Shown here: piece by piece, positions 43,749 to 52,389 of the stretch
How positions within the stretch are numbered: position 1 is the first letter of the stretch
Layout of the letters: every line of letters begins with the position of its first letter
From: Lachnospiraceae bacterium
GTDB lineage: Bacteria > Bacillota > Clostridia > Lachnospirales > Lachnospiraceae
Direction of reading: 5' to 3'
Length of the DNA: 64,000 nucleotides
NCBI GenBank assembly: GCA_910574195.1
Contig: CAJTBF010000009.1
Coordinates: 89,346-153,345, forward strand
Translations under genes and position numbers: made by a program
Notes under the pieces: model-generated
The model's input: only the letters and a program-made list of their open reading frames with translations
Told to the model about the DNA's origin: nothing
Databases searched by the model: none

Positions 43749-44798
43749 ATGGGCAAAAAAGTAGTGGTAATGGAAGATTTTACAGTTCGCGGAACGAAAA
43801 ATATGCAGGTATTTGATACATTAGCGGAAAAATACGGCGCGGAAGTGAAACATATCAACGTGCAGAAATATGTGCACTCTCAGGACGAGTTTGCGGAAAT
43901 GTTTTTGAATATGGAAAAAAATGGTCCGGATGTGATTCAGGAGGAGGACGAGCTTCTGGCGGAAATCCAGGACGCCAATATTGTGATTTCCCATATCAGC
44001 GCAATTAGTACGAAAGCGGTAAATTCCGCGAAAAATCTGGAAGCGGTCTGCATTATGAGAAGCGGTGTGGAGAACGTGAATGTTCCAAATGCAACAGAAC
44101 GGGGAATCAAAGTCGTGAATGCGCCCGGACGTCTGGCGGTGCCGGTTTCGGAATTTACGGTGGGGATGATCCTTGCCGAGACAAGAAATATTGCACGTTC
44201 TCATCAGAGGATGCAGCAGGGGAATTTTGGCGGAAAGTTCCCGAATGCAGATTTTTCGATTACATTGAAAGGAAAAAAGATTGGTCTTGTGGGATGCGGT
44301 GCAGTGGGATCCCGCGTTGCGAAAATCATGAAAGGATTTGAGGCCGATGTATTGATTTATGATCCTTATATGTCGGAGGAAAAGATAAAAGAGCTTGGCT
44401 ATGAGCCCAGGTCGTTGAATGATTTATGCAAAGAGTCCGATATCGTCTCCATTCATTTCCGTTTAACGGAAGAAACCAGGGGACTGGTCGGGAAGGAACA
44501 ATTTGACCTGATGAAGCCTCATTGCTTTCTTATTAATACGGCAAGGGCCGGTCTGGTAGACGAGGCGGCCATGATGGATGCGCTGGTAAGTCATAAGATT
44601 GGCGGTGCGGCGCTGGATGTATTCCATCAGGAGCCGCTTGGACAGGACAACCCGCTTCTTTCGCTGGATAACGTTACCATCACCAATCATCTGGCCGGTA
44701 CGTGCGCCGGGATTTTTGACATAACAGCAGATATTATGATGAATGCAATTGAACACTATTTTAAAACAGGAGAATGGATCAATGTAGTGAACAAATAG
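43749..44798 (+). CDS. D-isomer-specific 2-hydroxyacid dehydrogenase
   Basis: A 349-aa member of the D-3-phosphoglycerate dehydrogenase superfamily without the ACT regulatory domain. The NAD motif is GLVGCGAVGSRVAK. The catalytic triad is Arg in FLINTARAGLVDE, Glu in VFHQEPLG and His in TITNHLAGT. In sugar clusters such enzymes reduce or oxidise aldonate-like 2-hydroxy or 2-keto acids. GGAGG precedes ATG 43749. Confidence 0.9.
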   Translation: MGKKVVVMEDFTVRGTKNMQVFDTLAEKYGAEVKHINVQKYVHSQDEFAEMFLNMEKNGPDVIQEEDELLAEIQDANIVISHISAISTKAVNSAKNLEAVCIMRSGVENVNVPNATERGIKVVNAPGRLAVPVSEFTVGMILAETRNIARSHQRMQQGNFGGKFPNADFSITLKGKKIGLVGCGAVGSRVAKIMKGFEADVLIYDPYMSEEKIKELGYEPRSLNDLCKESDIVSIHFRLTEETRGLVGKEQFDLMKPHCFLINTARAGLVDEAAMMDALVSHKIGGAALDVFHQEPLGQDNPLLSLDNVTITNHLAGTCAGIFDITADIMMNAIEHYFKTGEWINVVNK

Positions 44799-44808
44799 GA
44801 GAACTGTT

Positions 44809-46275
44809 ATGAAAAGAAACTTAATTGTAGTTGTGGATTATGGAACCTCAAATGTCCGTGTCAATGCCATTGACACGGACAATGGAGAAATTGCATATTC
44901 TTACGCGAAAAAATATCTGGTGAAGGAGAAGGGAAAAGGATATGCGGAGATTTCCGCGGAACACCTTTGGACGTACTCCGAGGAGTGTATGAAAGAGGTC
45001 ATGCAGCAGATATGTCACGAAGACGAACCGAGAGCGATTGCATTTTCCTTTTTTGGAGATAATCTGCTTGCCGTCGATGAAAACGGGAATGCATTGACAG
45101 ATTGTATTCTCTGTACAGACCCAAGAGGAACGGAGGAGATCAGATATATCAATGAGAAAATCCCACCGGAAGAGCAAAAATCAATCATTGGGGACTGGTA
45201 TTCCCACCATTTAAAAGTAGGCGCAAAGATTCTCTGGATCAAAAACAATCTGCCGGAGATTGCAGAAAAAACGGTCTACTGGGATTCGCAGCAGCAATAT
45301 ATTTTCCGGAAACTGGGACTAAGAGGCGCTCTTGATTATACCATGGCGGCTAGGAAGCAGTTGCTGGATATGCAGAGCCTGGAATGGTCCGGGCGTTTCC
45401 TGGAGACATTGGGTATCACATCAAAGTTTCTGGGGACAGACGTGATTGCCAGCGGAGACATCGTTGGAATGATCGATGCATATGGTTCCGTAAAATTTAA
45501 GGCGCCTCTTCCGGTAATTGCGGGTGCGCATGATTGCGATGTGGGTATGATCGGGATGGGATTGCTTGACGACAGACTGGATTTTGTCGGTGATATTACC
45601 GGTACATATGATCATGTGGGCTATCTGACCAGAAGGGTTGTGAATCTTGCAGTTGAGCATCCGGAACTGCCGTTGGGATCTTATAACGGGCCGCTCAAAG
45701 ATTCGACCATTTGTCTCGGTGCGTTTCCGACGGCAGGGGCTACATTGGAATGGTTTATGCGTGATATCCATGAGGGGACCGGACCGGCGGATTATCGGAG
45801 ATATTGGGATCATGTAAAGTTTGACGGACAGGGAACCGTTATGGTACATCCGACGCTTGACAGTAACCGGGGAAAAGTTGAGGGAATCGGAGTAGGAACC
45901 ACGAAAGAAGATCTTTTCCGGGCCGTCATAGAGGCAATTACGTTTGAAAACCGCCGGTTGATTGAGGATTGTGAGAAAGGGAAGCAGGGAGAACTTCGCC
46001 ATGTCCGGATTGGCGGAGGCGCTGCAAATTCGGACGAATGGCTGCAGCTCCGCGCGGACATTTCCGGGAAGACCATTGATCGGATGAAAAATATTCAGGT
46101 GTCTTCCGTAGGCGCGGCGGTACTGGCTGCAACGCAGGTCGGAATTTTTGCCACGCTGGAGGATGCGGTGGAACATATGGTACATGTACAGGATGTCTTT
46201 ACTCCCAGGAAAGAAGTTTATCAGAAGTATGAGAAGAAGTATTGCGAATATCTGGACAGGATGGGGTATAAATAG
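44809..46275 (+). CDS. FGGY-family carbohydrate kinase
   Basis: A 488-aa sugar kinase with the two actin-like domains of the family: N-terminal DYGTSNVRVNAIDT (ATP/phosphate), AGAHDCDVGMIG (catalytic Asp) and C-terminal RIGGGAANSDEWLQ. FGGY kinases phosphorylate ketoses, polyols or related sugars, giving a phosphate ester suitable for the class II aldolase encoded at the front of the island. AGGAGAA precedes ATG 44809, ten bases after the previous stop. Confidence 0.93.
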   Translation: MKRNLIVVVDYGTSNVRVNAIDTDNGEIAYSYAKKYLVKEKGKGYAEISAEHLWTYSEECMKEVMQQICHEDEPRAIAFSFFGDNLLAVDENGNALTDCILCTDPRGTEEIRYINEKIPPEEQKSIIGDWYSHHLKVGAKILWIKNNLPEIAEKTVYWDSQQQYIFRKLGLRGALDYTMAARKQLLDMQSLEWSGRFLETLGITSKFLGTDVIASGDIVGMIDAYGSVKFKAPLPVIAGAHDCDVGMIGMGLLDDRLDFVGDITGTYDHVGYLTRRVVNLAVEHPELPLGSYNGPLKDSTICLGAFPTAGATLEWFMRDIHEGTGPADYRRYWDHVKFDGQGTVMVHPTLDSNRGKVEGIGVGTTKEDLFRAVIEAITFENRRLIEDCEKGKQGELRHVRIGGGAANSDEWLQLRADISGKTIDRMKNIQVSSVGAAVLAATQVGIFATLEDAVEHMVHVQDVFTPRKEVYQKYEKKYCEYLDRMGYK

Positions 46276-46402
46276 CGCCTGGGATTTCATATAGGATGTG
46301 CGGATGAGAATATTTTGTCGAGATAGAAAGCAGTCGTCCACTTGTGTGGAGCACATCAGAGTTCAGAGTAAATATTTAGAGAGAAGTAAAAGGAGAAGAA
46401 AC

Positions 46403-47347
46403 ATGAGATATAAACAATTTGGAAAGACAGATATGAAGGTATCGGAGCTGACAATCGGGACATGGGCCATCGGCGGCGCGTTCTGGGGGGATGTGGACAA
46501 GAAAGACTGTATCAAGGCGATTCATGCCATGCTGGATCATGGGGTAAATATGGTGGACACGGCTCCGGGTTATAATTTTGGAGAATCGGAAAGAGTGGTC
46601 GGGGAAGCACTCCAGGGAAAAAGAGAGCAGGTGTATATTACAACAAAAACGGCTCTGTATAACGATAAAGAAAAAGGATATGTGAAGGATGGACGGAGAG
46701 AAACGATCGTTCGTCTCTGTGAGGAGTCCTTGCAGAACCTTCGGACAGACTATATTGATCTGCTGGTGATTCATTGGCCGGATACGGATCATAACGCACC
46801 CATAGAGGAGACGATGGATGCTTTGAATATGCTGAAAAAGGCGGGGAAGATCCGCTATATCGGCGTGTCCAATTTTAACCAGGAACAGATCGAAGAAGCG
46901 CAGAAATACGGCGAAATCGCAGCGCTGCAGCCGCCCTATTCTATGGTAAACCGTTCCCAGGAAGAATTGATGAAATGGACTCATGCAAACGGAATTGCAA
47001 ATATGACATACGGTTCCCTTGGTGCAGGGATTCTCACAGGCGCAATTCGGGAGCTTCCGAAGTTTGAAGAGAATGATTCCAGACTGACATTTTACGATTT
47101 CTTTGTGGAGCCGAAATTCTCAAAGGTAATGCGGCTTTTACATGTGCTGGACGCTATTGCAGCCGTGCATCAGGCTCCTGTGGCGCAGGTGGCGATCAAT
47201 TGGAATTCCCAGAAAGAATTTGTAAACACGTCTCTTTGCGGCGTCAGAAATGAACAGGAAGCTCTGGAAAACTGCAGTGGTTTTGAATGGAGCCTGACAG
47301 AGGGAGAAATCAAAATGATTGACATGGCAATTGCAGAGTATCTGTAA
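46403..47347 (+). CDS. Aldo/keto reductase
   Basis: A 314-aa TIM-barrel NADPH-dependent reductase. The catalytic tetrad is visible: Asp and Tyr in MVDTAPGYNFGES, Lys in YITTKTAL and His in LLVIHWPDTD. ATG 46403 follows AAAGGAGAAG; upstream in-frame codons to 46298 come from spacer DNA. In the context it may interconvert an aldehyde or ketone intermediate and its alcohol. Confidence 0.93.
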   Translation: MRYKQFGKTDMKVSELTIGTWAIGGAFWGDVDKKDCIKAIHAMLDHGVNMVDTAPGYNFGESERVVGEALQGKREQVYITTKTALYNDKEKGYVKDGRRETIVRLCEESLQNLRTDYIDLLVIHWPDTDHNAPIEETMDALNMLKKAGKIRYIGVSNFNQEQIEEAQKYGEIAALQPPYSMVNRSQEELMKWTHANGIANMTYGSLGAGILTGAIRELPKFEENDSRLTFYDFFVEPKFSKVMRLLHVLDAIAAVHQAPVAQVAINWNSQKEFVNTSLCGVRNEQEALENCSGFEWSLTEGEIKMIDMAIAEYL

Positions 47348-47359
47348 GAGGGGCGCGGG

Positions 47360-48121
47360 ATGGATTTAAAGCTGCGTGGTAAGACTGCAATTGTAACGGG
47401 CGGCTCCAGAGGTATTGGCGCAGGAATAACGGAAGTGCTGGCAAAAGAAGGCTGTAACGTGGCAGTCAACTATCGCTCCGATGAGGAAAGCGCTGTAAAA
47501 TTTGCGAAATCTCTAAAACAAAAGTATCATGTTGAAGTAGAACCGATTCAAGCGGATGTATCCATAGAGACAGAAGCAGCGTCCCTTTTTGCACACACAT
47601 TGGAATCTCTTGGGAAAGTAGATATTCTGGTGAATAATGCGGCCGGAGGGTTTCGTCTGATGCCGTTTCAGGAGCTGGCTGTGTCAGACTGGGAAGCGGC
47701 TGAAAAGGGGATCTTAGATCCGGTATTTTATATGTCCGGGCAGTTTTTAAAATACTGTCTGGACAAAAAAAGGGGCGGACATATTGTGAATGTTCTTTCA
47801 AAATCCGCGTTTCTTTCCAGCAGTGTAAACAATCTGACCTATGTAGCCTTCAAAGGTGCGATGGCCTCGCTGACGAGAGGAATGGCAAAGGAATTTATTT
47901 CACACGGTATCTATGTGAATGGAATAATTCCGGGGTATGTAAGAACGGAAAGAAGGCATATCCGTGGAGATGAAAGAACCGAAAGAGTCAGAAAACTGCT
48001 TCCCACCGGGGAGTTTGCAACGCCGGAAGAAATGGGAAATATTGTCGCGGTTCTCTGTTCCCCCTTATTCAGGCAGATGATCGGCGCACTTGTCGATTGT
48101 ACAGGCGGAACATTGCTGTAA
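47360..48121 (+). CDS. Short-chain dehydrogenase/reductase
   Basis: A classical SDR of 253 aa with cofactor motif TGGSRGIGAG, structural NNAAGG, catalytic Ser in NVLSKSA and YxxxK in TYVAFKGA. It starts 12 bp after the aldo/keto reductase and is probably co-transcribed. Likely substrate is a sugar or polyol hydroxyl group; not determinable from sequence. Confidence 0.93.
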   Translation: MDLKLRGKTAIVTGGSRGIGAGITEVLAKEGCNVAVNYRSDEESAVKFAKSLKQKYHVEVEPIQADVSIETEAASLFAHTLESLGKVDILVNNAAGGFRLMPFQELAVSDWEAAEKGILDPVFYMSGQFLKYCLDKKRGGHIVNVLSKSAFLSSSVNNLTYVAFKGAMASLTRGMAKEFISHGIYVNGIIPGYVRTERRHIRGDERTERVRKLLPTGEFATPEEMGNIVAVLCSPLFRQMIGALVDCTGGTLL

Positions 48122-48124
48122 GTA

Positions 48125-48157
48125 TGTAACAGTTCAGCCGAAGGCTGAATTGCTACG
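48125..48157. repeat. Hairpin repeat (family B), full copy
   Basis: GTAACAGTTCAGCC-GAA-GGCTGAATTGCTAC folds into a 14-bp stem with few mismatches and a GAA tip, directly after the SDR stop codon. No T run. Same tip and arms as 36252-36280. Confidence 0.8.
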
Positions 48158-48267
48158 TAAGTATATTATGATGCCAGAGGCAAAGTCATGTAACGACATA
48201 TATGTTATGCATGGACTTTTGCCCCAGGCATCCTGTTATTCTATTCAAAAGAAAGAGAGATGGGAAG

Positions 48268-49572
48268 ATGCAGCAGAATAATTGGAAGCAGCGAGTCAGA
48301 TTTTCTGTAATGAACGCCCTGTATTTTGCAATTGTGGCGGTTACCACATATCAGACAGTGTATTTGCAGGAGGCGGGGCTGTCCAGTTCTCAGATCGGTT
48401 CCATCGTAGCCGCCGCATCTTTTTTGGGACTGATTGTAATACCGGTCTGGGGGATTGTCAGTGACATGCTGCACTCTGCAAAAGTCCCGTTTTTATTGTG
48501 TGTATTGATCATGTCCGTTCTTTATTTTGTTATGCCAATATTAGAGAGAGGAGGGAAGGGAAATGTTGTATTTTTCAGCGTTCTCATTCCGGTCATTTAT
48601 CTCTTTAAACAACCGACCAATTCCATGCTTGACAGTTGGAGTATCAGTGAACTAACGCCGCTGAAGGTCGGTTACGGACAAGTGCGCATGTGGGGCTCTA
48701 TTGGATTTGCAGTTGTTTCTGCAATACTTGGAGTGACAGCGGGAAAAGTGATAAACGTTTCCTTTTTGTTTTACTTGATGCTTCCCCTTGCGGTCATGAT
48801 GTATTTTGTCGGACGTAAAACGTCCGCCCACCCGAAGGGGCTTAAATGCAGGATGCCCGGACGGGGATACTTTGCCGGGCGAAAAATGTCCGCCCAGGCA
48901 GAGCAGATAAAATGTGGGATGCCCGAAAGGGTATCAAGTGCCGACGCAGAAGGAAGTATAAAAAAAGAAAATAAAAGATCTGGCCGGGAAAAAGTTCCTG
49001 TCGGAAAATTATTCGAAAATCGATCGTTGATTACCTACTTGATTTATGCGCTTGGGTTAAATATTTATACGTCCGTAACCTTGATTTTTATGCCATATAT
49101 ATTGGAGGCGGCGGGATGTAAGCCGGAACAGATCGGATTAGTAACAGGCTTCCGGGCTTTGATGGAGATTCTGTCTATGTATGTGGGAAGCAGGCTGGCA
49201 GGAAAGATAGCGCTCCGCTATATTATGATTCTTCCGGGTATTTTGTTTGGACTGGAGCAGATGTTTTATCGCTTTGCCGGAAATCTGTTTCATATCTTGT
49301 TCATTATGGTTCTTTCCGGTCTGGCGGGCGGGTTTGCGTATAGTCTGGGGCCAAGCTATATCTATGAAATTGTACCGAAGGAAGTGGTGTCCACGGCACA
49401 GTCCTGTAATGCGATGATACTGACCATTACCGGGATTGCCGGATCTGCGGCGGGCGGGTATATCATCCGGGAATGGGGAATTTATGCATTTACAACAGGA
49501 TGTGCAATCTTCATCGGATGCCTGACGGTATTCTTTGCGGTCTCTTTGAGGATCCCCATCCGGGCATCCTGA
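48268..49572 (+). CDS. MFS transporter carrying an in-frame repeat insertion
   Basis: A 12-helix major facilitator of 434 aa (LacY/nucleoside-permease-like). Normal helices flank a central cytoplasmic loop that begins about residue 180. There, instead of a short loop, lie about 45 residues (GRKTSAHPKGLKCRMPGRG..., GRKMSAQAEQIKCGMPER...) encoded by two tandem copies of the window's dispersed repeat. The last residues (RIPIRAS) and the stop codon also derive from a reversed partial copy. ATG 48268 follows GGGAAG. As the last-acting carrier in the island it may export or import a pathway compound. Confidence 0.88.
   Translation: MQQNNWKQRVRFSVMNALYFAIVAVTTYQTVYLQEAGLSSSQIGSIVAAASFLGLIVIPVWGIVSDMLHSAKVPFLLCVLIMSVLYFVMPILERGGKGNVVFFSVLIPVIYLFKQPTNSMLDSWSISELTPLKVGYGQVRMWGSIGFAVVSAILGVTAGKVINVSFLFYLMLPLAVMMYFVGRKTSAHPKGLKCRMPGRGYFAGRKMSAQAEQIKCGMPERVSSADAEGSIKKENKRSGREKVPVGKLFENRSLITYLIYALGLNIYTSVTLIFMPYILEAAGCKPEQIGLVTGFRALMEILSMYVGSRLAGKIALRYIMILPGILFGLEQMFYRFAGNLFHILFIMVLSGLAGGFAYSLGPSYIYEIVPKEVVSTAQSCNAMILTITGIAGSAAGGYIIREWGIYAFTTGCAIFIGCLTVFFAVSLRIPIRAS
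48801..48935 (+). repeat. Dispersed repeat, two tandem copies inside the MFS gene
   Basis: Copy one ~48801-48870 (TGTCGGACGT...ACGTCCGCC, then GGATGCCCGGACGGGGATAC). Copy two ~48871-48935 (CCGGGCG...TGTCCGCCC, then GGGATGCCCGAAAGGGTATC). Together they keep the reading frame open. Confidence 0.85.
49551..49571 (-). repeat. Dispersed repeat, reversed partial copy at the MFS stop codon
   Basis: Read on the minus strand, CAGGATGCCCGGATGGGGAT matches the right core of the repeat. It supplies the final codons and the TGA of the carrier gene. Confidence 0.75.
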
Positions 49573-49685
49573 AATATACAAAAGAATTAAATCATTGTAT
49601 CAGAAAAAACAGAACAGACAGCGAAAATCAGCCAGTGGGTTTTGAAATCCCGTTGGCGCTTTTTGCAGAAAGGCAAAAGATAATT

Positions 49686-50129
49686 ATGAAAAAATCTGGA
49701 ATTTTAAATGCCGATTTACTTTGTGAACTGACGAAATTACGGCATCTGGACAAGCTAGTCATTTGTGACGCAGGTTTTCCGATTCCGAAAGGGGCAACGG
49801 TAGTGGATGTGTCCCTGGTTGCCGGAATTCCTACTTTCATGCAGGTACTCAAAGCTGTACTCAACGAAATGATCGTGGAAGAGTACATTATATTTGATTT
49901 TATGAAAGAGTTTAATAAGGAGTATTATGACGAAGTAAAGGGGATTTTTAAAAACCAAAGAGCAAATGAAATACCTATGACGCCTGATTTTGTAGAGGCA
50001 TCCAAAGAGGCAAAACTTTTTATCCGTACCGGGGAATTACGCCCCGCGTCGAATATCATGCTTGTTTCGGCGTCGGGAGTGAAGGAAGTATGCGAGAGTT
50101 TGGATATTTGCTTTTCCTCGGTAAACTAA
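49686..50129 (+). CDS. RbsD/FucU-family sugar pyranase (mutarotase)
   Basis: A 147-aa protein of the RbsD group, which interconverts sugar ring or anomeric forms after uptake. The catalytic His is at position 20 (KLRHLDKLVICDAGFPIPKG), exactly the position in RbsD, and the C-terminal TGELRPASNIMLVSASG matches the sugar-binding tail. ATG 49686 is chosen because it gives the family N-terminus; the ribosome site (AGAAAGG) is moderate. Its presence suggests the imported substrate is, or yields, a free reducing sugar. Confidence 0.9.
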   Translation: MKKSGILNADLLCELTKLRHLDKLVICDAGFPIPKGATVVDVSLVAGIPTFMQVLKAVLNEMIVEEYIIFDFMKEFNKEYYDEVKGIFKNQRANEIPMTPDFVEASKEAKLFIRTGELRPASNIMLVSASGVKEVCESLDICFSSVN

Positions 50130-50252
50130 ATTTTACAGGGAAGTGTGAAAAATGAAGATTTCATTCTGATTTGTGATACTGACCTGGCGGAGGAATGGAG
50201 AGTTTTATGAGATGTATTTCTAAAAATATGTTTTGGACAGGAGGACGGAAAG

Positions 50253-51458
50253 ATGGACAATTTTATTTATGATATTCCGACAAAGGTTTATTTCGGAGAA
50301 AATCAGCTTGGACATTTGGGAGACGAGCTGGGAAGATTTGGGAAACGTGTTCTGCTTGTATATGGAGGCGGATCCATAAAAAAGTCGGGACTATATGAGC
50401 AGGTTGTGAACGAGATGAAGAAAAGCGGGCTGGAGATTTTTGAACTGTCTGGGATTGCGCCCAATCCCCGTATTGATTCTGTACGTCAGGGTGTGAAACT
50501 CTGCAAAGAAAATAAGATTGATGTGTTATTGGCCGTTGGCGGAGGCTCCACCATTGACGCGGCAAAATTCGTAGCGGCAGGCTCATGCGTAGATTTTGAC
50601 GCATGGGATTTTTTCAGTAAATCGGCGCCGATTAAAAAGACATTGCCGATCGTTACCATACTGACACTTGCCGCAACCGGCTCGGAGATGGACGACGGCG
50701 GTGTGATCAGTAATCCGGAAACAAGAGAAAAAATAGGGCTGGGGGCGCCGCCGCTTCGTCCGAAAGTTTCTTTCCTTGATCCCACACTCACATATAGCGT
50801 AAGCAGATACCAGACGGCATGCGGTGCGGTTGACATCATGTCCCATATTATGGAAGTGTATTTTAATACGGATGAAAGTCTGTATATGTTAGACTGTATT
50901 GCGGAAGGGTTGTTGAAGACCGTTATCCGCTATGCGCCAATAGCCCTGGAAAAGCCGGATGATTATGAAGCGCGCGCAAACTTAATGTGGGCGTCATCCT
51001 GGGCGCTCAACGGCTTTCTTCCCGGCGGCAGAAAGCATGCAATGGATTGGAGCTGCCATCCAATGGAACATGAATTATCTGCAATCTACGATATCACACA
51101 TGGTTTGGGGCTGGCGATTCTTACACCTCGCTGGATGAAATATTGTCTGGATGAAACAACACTTTCCAGATTTGTCAAATTTGGGACTAATGTGTTTGGA
51201 ATAGATCCGGAATCAGAGCCGATGGAGATTGCAGAGAAAAGCATAGAAATGCTTTCGAAGTTCTTTTTCGAAACACTTGGTCTGGATGATACGTTTACGA
51301 AGGTTGGAATTAAAAAAGAAGATTTTCCGCTTATGGAAAAACGGGCCTGCGGCGGCGATATTCTGGTAAATGGTGTGAAACCACTGCATCAGGAAGATAT
51401 TGAAAAGATTTATGAGATGTGTGGGGAGCCGTTCTATCCAGATTTCGCCACACCTTAA
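50253..51458 (+). CDS. Iron-containing alcohol dehydrogenase (butanol dehydrogenase-like)
   Basis: A 401-aa type III ADH. The NAD(P) site GGGSTIDAAKFVA follows LLAVGGG, and metal ligands fall in AVDIMSHIMEVYF, CHPMEHELSAIYDITHGLGLAI. The HPMEHELSA segment is typical of the BdhA/YqhD branch, which reduces aldehydes with NADPH. AGGAGG precedes ATG 50253. As the last gene of the island it could reduce the aldehyde released by the aldolase, allowing redox balance in fermentation. Confidence 0.95.
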   Translation: MDNFIYDIPTKVYFGENQLGHLGDELGRFGKRVLLVYGGGSIKKSGLYEQVVNEMKKSGLEIFELSGIAPNPRIDSVRQGVKLCKENKIDVLLAVGGGSTIDAAKFVAAGSCVDFDAWDFFSKSAPIKKTLPIVTILTLAATGSEMDDGGVISNPETREKIGLGAPPLRPKVSFLDPTLTYSVSRYQTACGAVDIMSHIMEVYFNTDESLYMLDCIAEGLLKTVIRYAPIALEKPDDYEARANLMWASSWALNGFLPGGRKHAMDWSCHPMEHELSAIYDITHGLGLAILTPRWMKYCLDETTLSRFVKFGTNVFGIDPESEPMEIAEKSIEMLSKFFFETLGLDDTFTKVGIKKEDFPLMEKRACGGDILVNGVKPLHQEDIEKIYEMCGEPFYPDFATP

Positions 51459-51613
51459 TGTCTCTTCCGACTTCTCCGCCCATCTGTATAAAGGGCTCAG
51501 AAACAATTCTTCCTTTATAATTGATATTACACAAATTATTCGCCTCTTTTTTGTCTGATTTTTTTAGAAACTTTCACGGAGGTCAAATTACTTTTCAGCC
51601 TGCTGAGTTGATT

Positions 51614-51642
51614 TTGCATTGCAAATTAGTATATACTATAAG
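51614..51642 (+). promoter_or_regulatory. Promoter of the rhomboid gene
   Basis: TTGCAT (51614-51619), 17 bp, TATAAG (51637-51642). Confidence 0.65.
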
Positions 51643-51696
51643 CGCAATGGAATGCGAAAGGAATTGATATGATCCGGACAGAGAAAGGAGCAGAAT

Positions 51697-52302
51697 TTGG
51701 AAGAATATCAGCAGGAGCAAAAAGGAAACGCAATCTGTACAACTGGCTTAATTGTAATAAACATCGGTGTTTTCCTGATTTTGATGTTACTGGGGGAGGA
51801 GAATAATCCGGCATTTATACGAGAATACGGCGCAATGTATGGACCGTATATTATAGAAAAGCATGAGTATTATCGGTTTTTCAGCAGTATGTTTCTCCAT
51901 TTCGGGATTCAGCATCTGATGAATAATATGGTGATGTTGGGCGCATTGGGATATCACCTGGAACCGGAAATCGGAGCATGGCGCTTCCTTCTAATTTATG
52001 TTACAACCGGGATCGGTGGGAATCTCTGTTCCTTTCTGGCAGAACAGAGTCAGGGGAACGCCGTGGTTTCCGCCGGTGCATCCGGCGCGGTGTTTGGCCT
52101 GACGGGCGCGCTCTTGTGTGCTCTATGGAAAGGACATGGGACTTTTGGACGTCTGAACAAAAAGAAAATGCTGTTGTTTGCGGCATTGAGCGTGTATCTG
52201 GGATTGACCAGTACAGGAGTAGATAATGTGGCCCATGTAGGCGGGCTGGTATGTGGAATTCTTTTCGGAGGATTGCTGATACGCCGGAAGGAAAGTCTCT
52301 GA
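51697..52302 (+). CDS. Rhomboid family intramembrane serine protease
   Basis: A 201-aa six-helix rhomboid. The catalytic Ser129 is in SAGASGAVFGLTGALL and His180 in VDNVAHVGGLVCG; the LHFGIQHLMNNMVML segment carries the conserved oxyanion-side His/Asn. TTG 51697 is chosen, with AAAGGAG 8 bp upstream. It cuts substrate helices in the membrane; targets unknown. It stands alone with its own promoter. Confidence 0.95.
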   Translation: MEEYQQEQKGNAICTTGLIVINIGVFLILMLLGEENNPAFIREYGAMYGPYIIEKHEYYRFFSSMFLHFGIQHLMNNMVMLGALGYHLEPEIGAWRFLLIYVTTGIGGNLCSFLAEQSQGNAVVSAGASGAVFGLTGALLCALWKGHGTFGRLNKKKMLLFAALSVYLGLTSTGVDNVAHVGGLVCGILFGGLLIRRKESL

Positions 52303-52330
52303 TTTATCAGATTTTTAAGGAAAAGAAATA

Positions 52331-52357
52331 GCCGTCACATCTGGCGCATGTGACGGC
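52331..52357. other. Hairpin between convergent genes
   Basis: GCCGTCACAT and ATGTGACGGC form a perfect 10-bp stem. No T run on the plus strand; it may act as a weak bidirectional terminator for the rhomboid and kinase genes. Confidence 0.6.
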
Positions 52358-52389
52358 CGCCCATTAGGGCAGTAACGTAATATCTTATA

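Noticed and set aside
46264..46310. Full copy of the dispersed repeat before the aldo/keto reductase
   Set aside because: Only TAGGATGTGCGGATGAG resembles the core; too short and diverged to list as a copy on its own.
49473..49685. N-terminal extension of the RbsD-like gene
   Set aside because: It overlaps the MFS gene and repeat DNA, and would displace the catalytic His from its canonical position 20.
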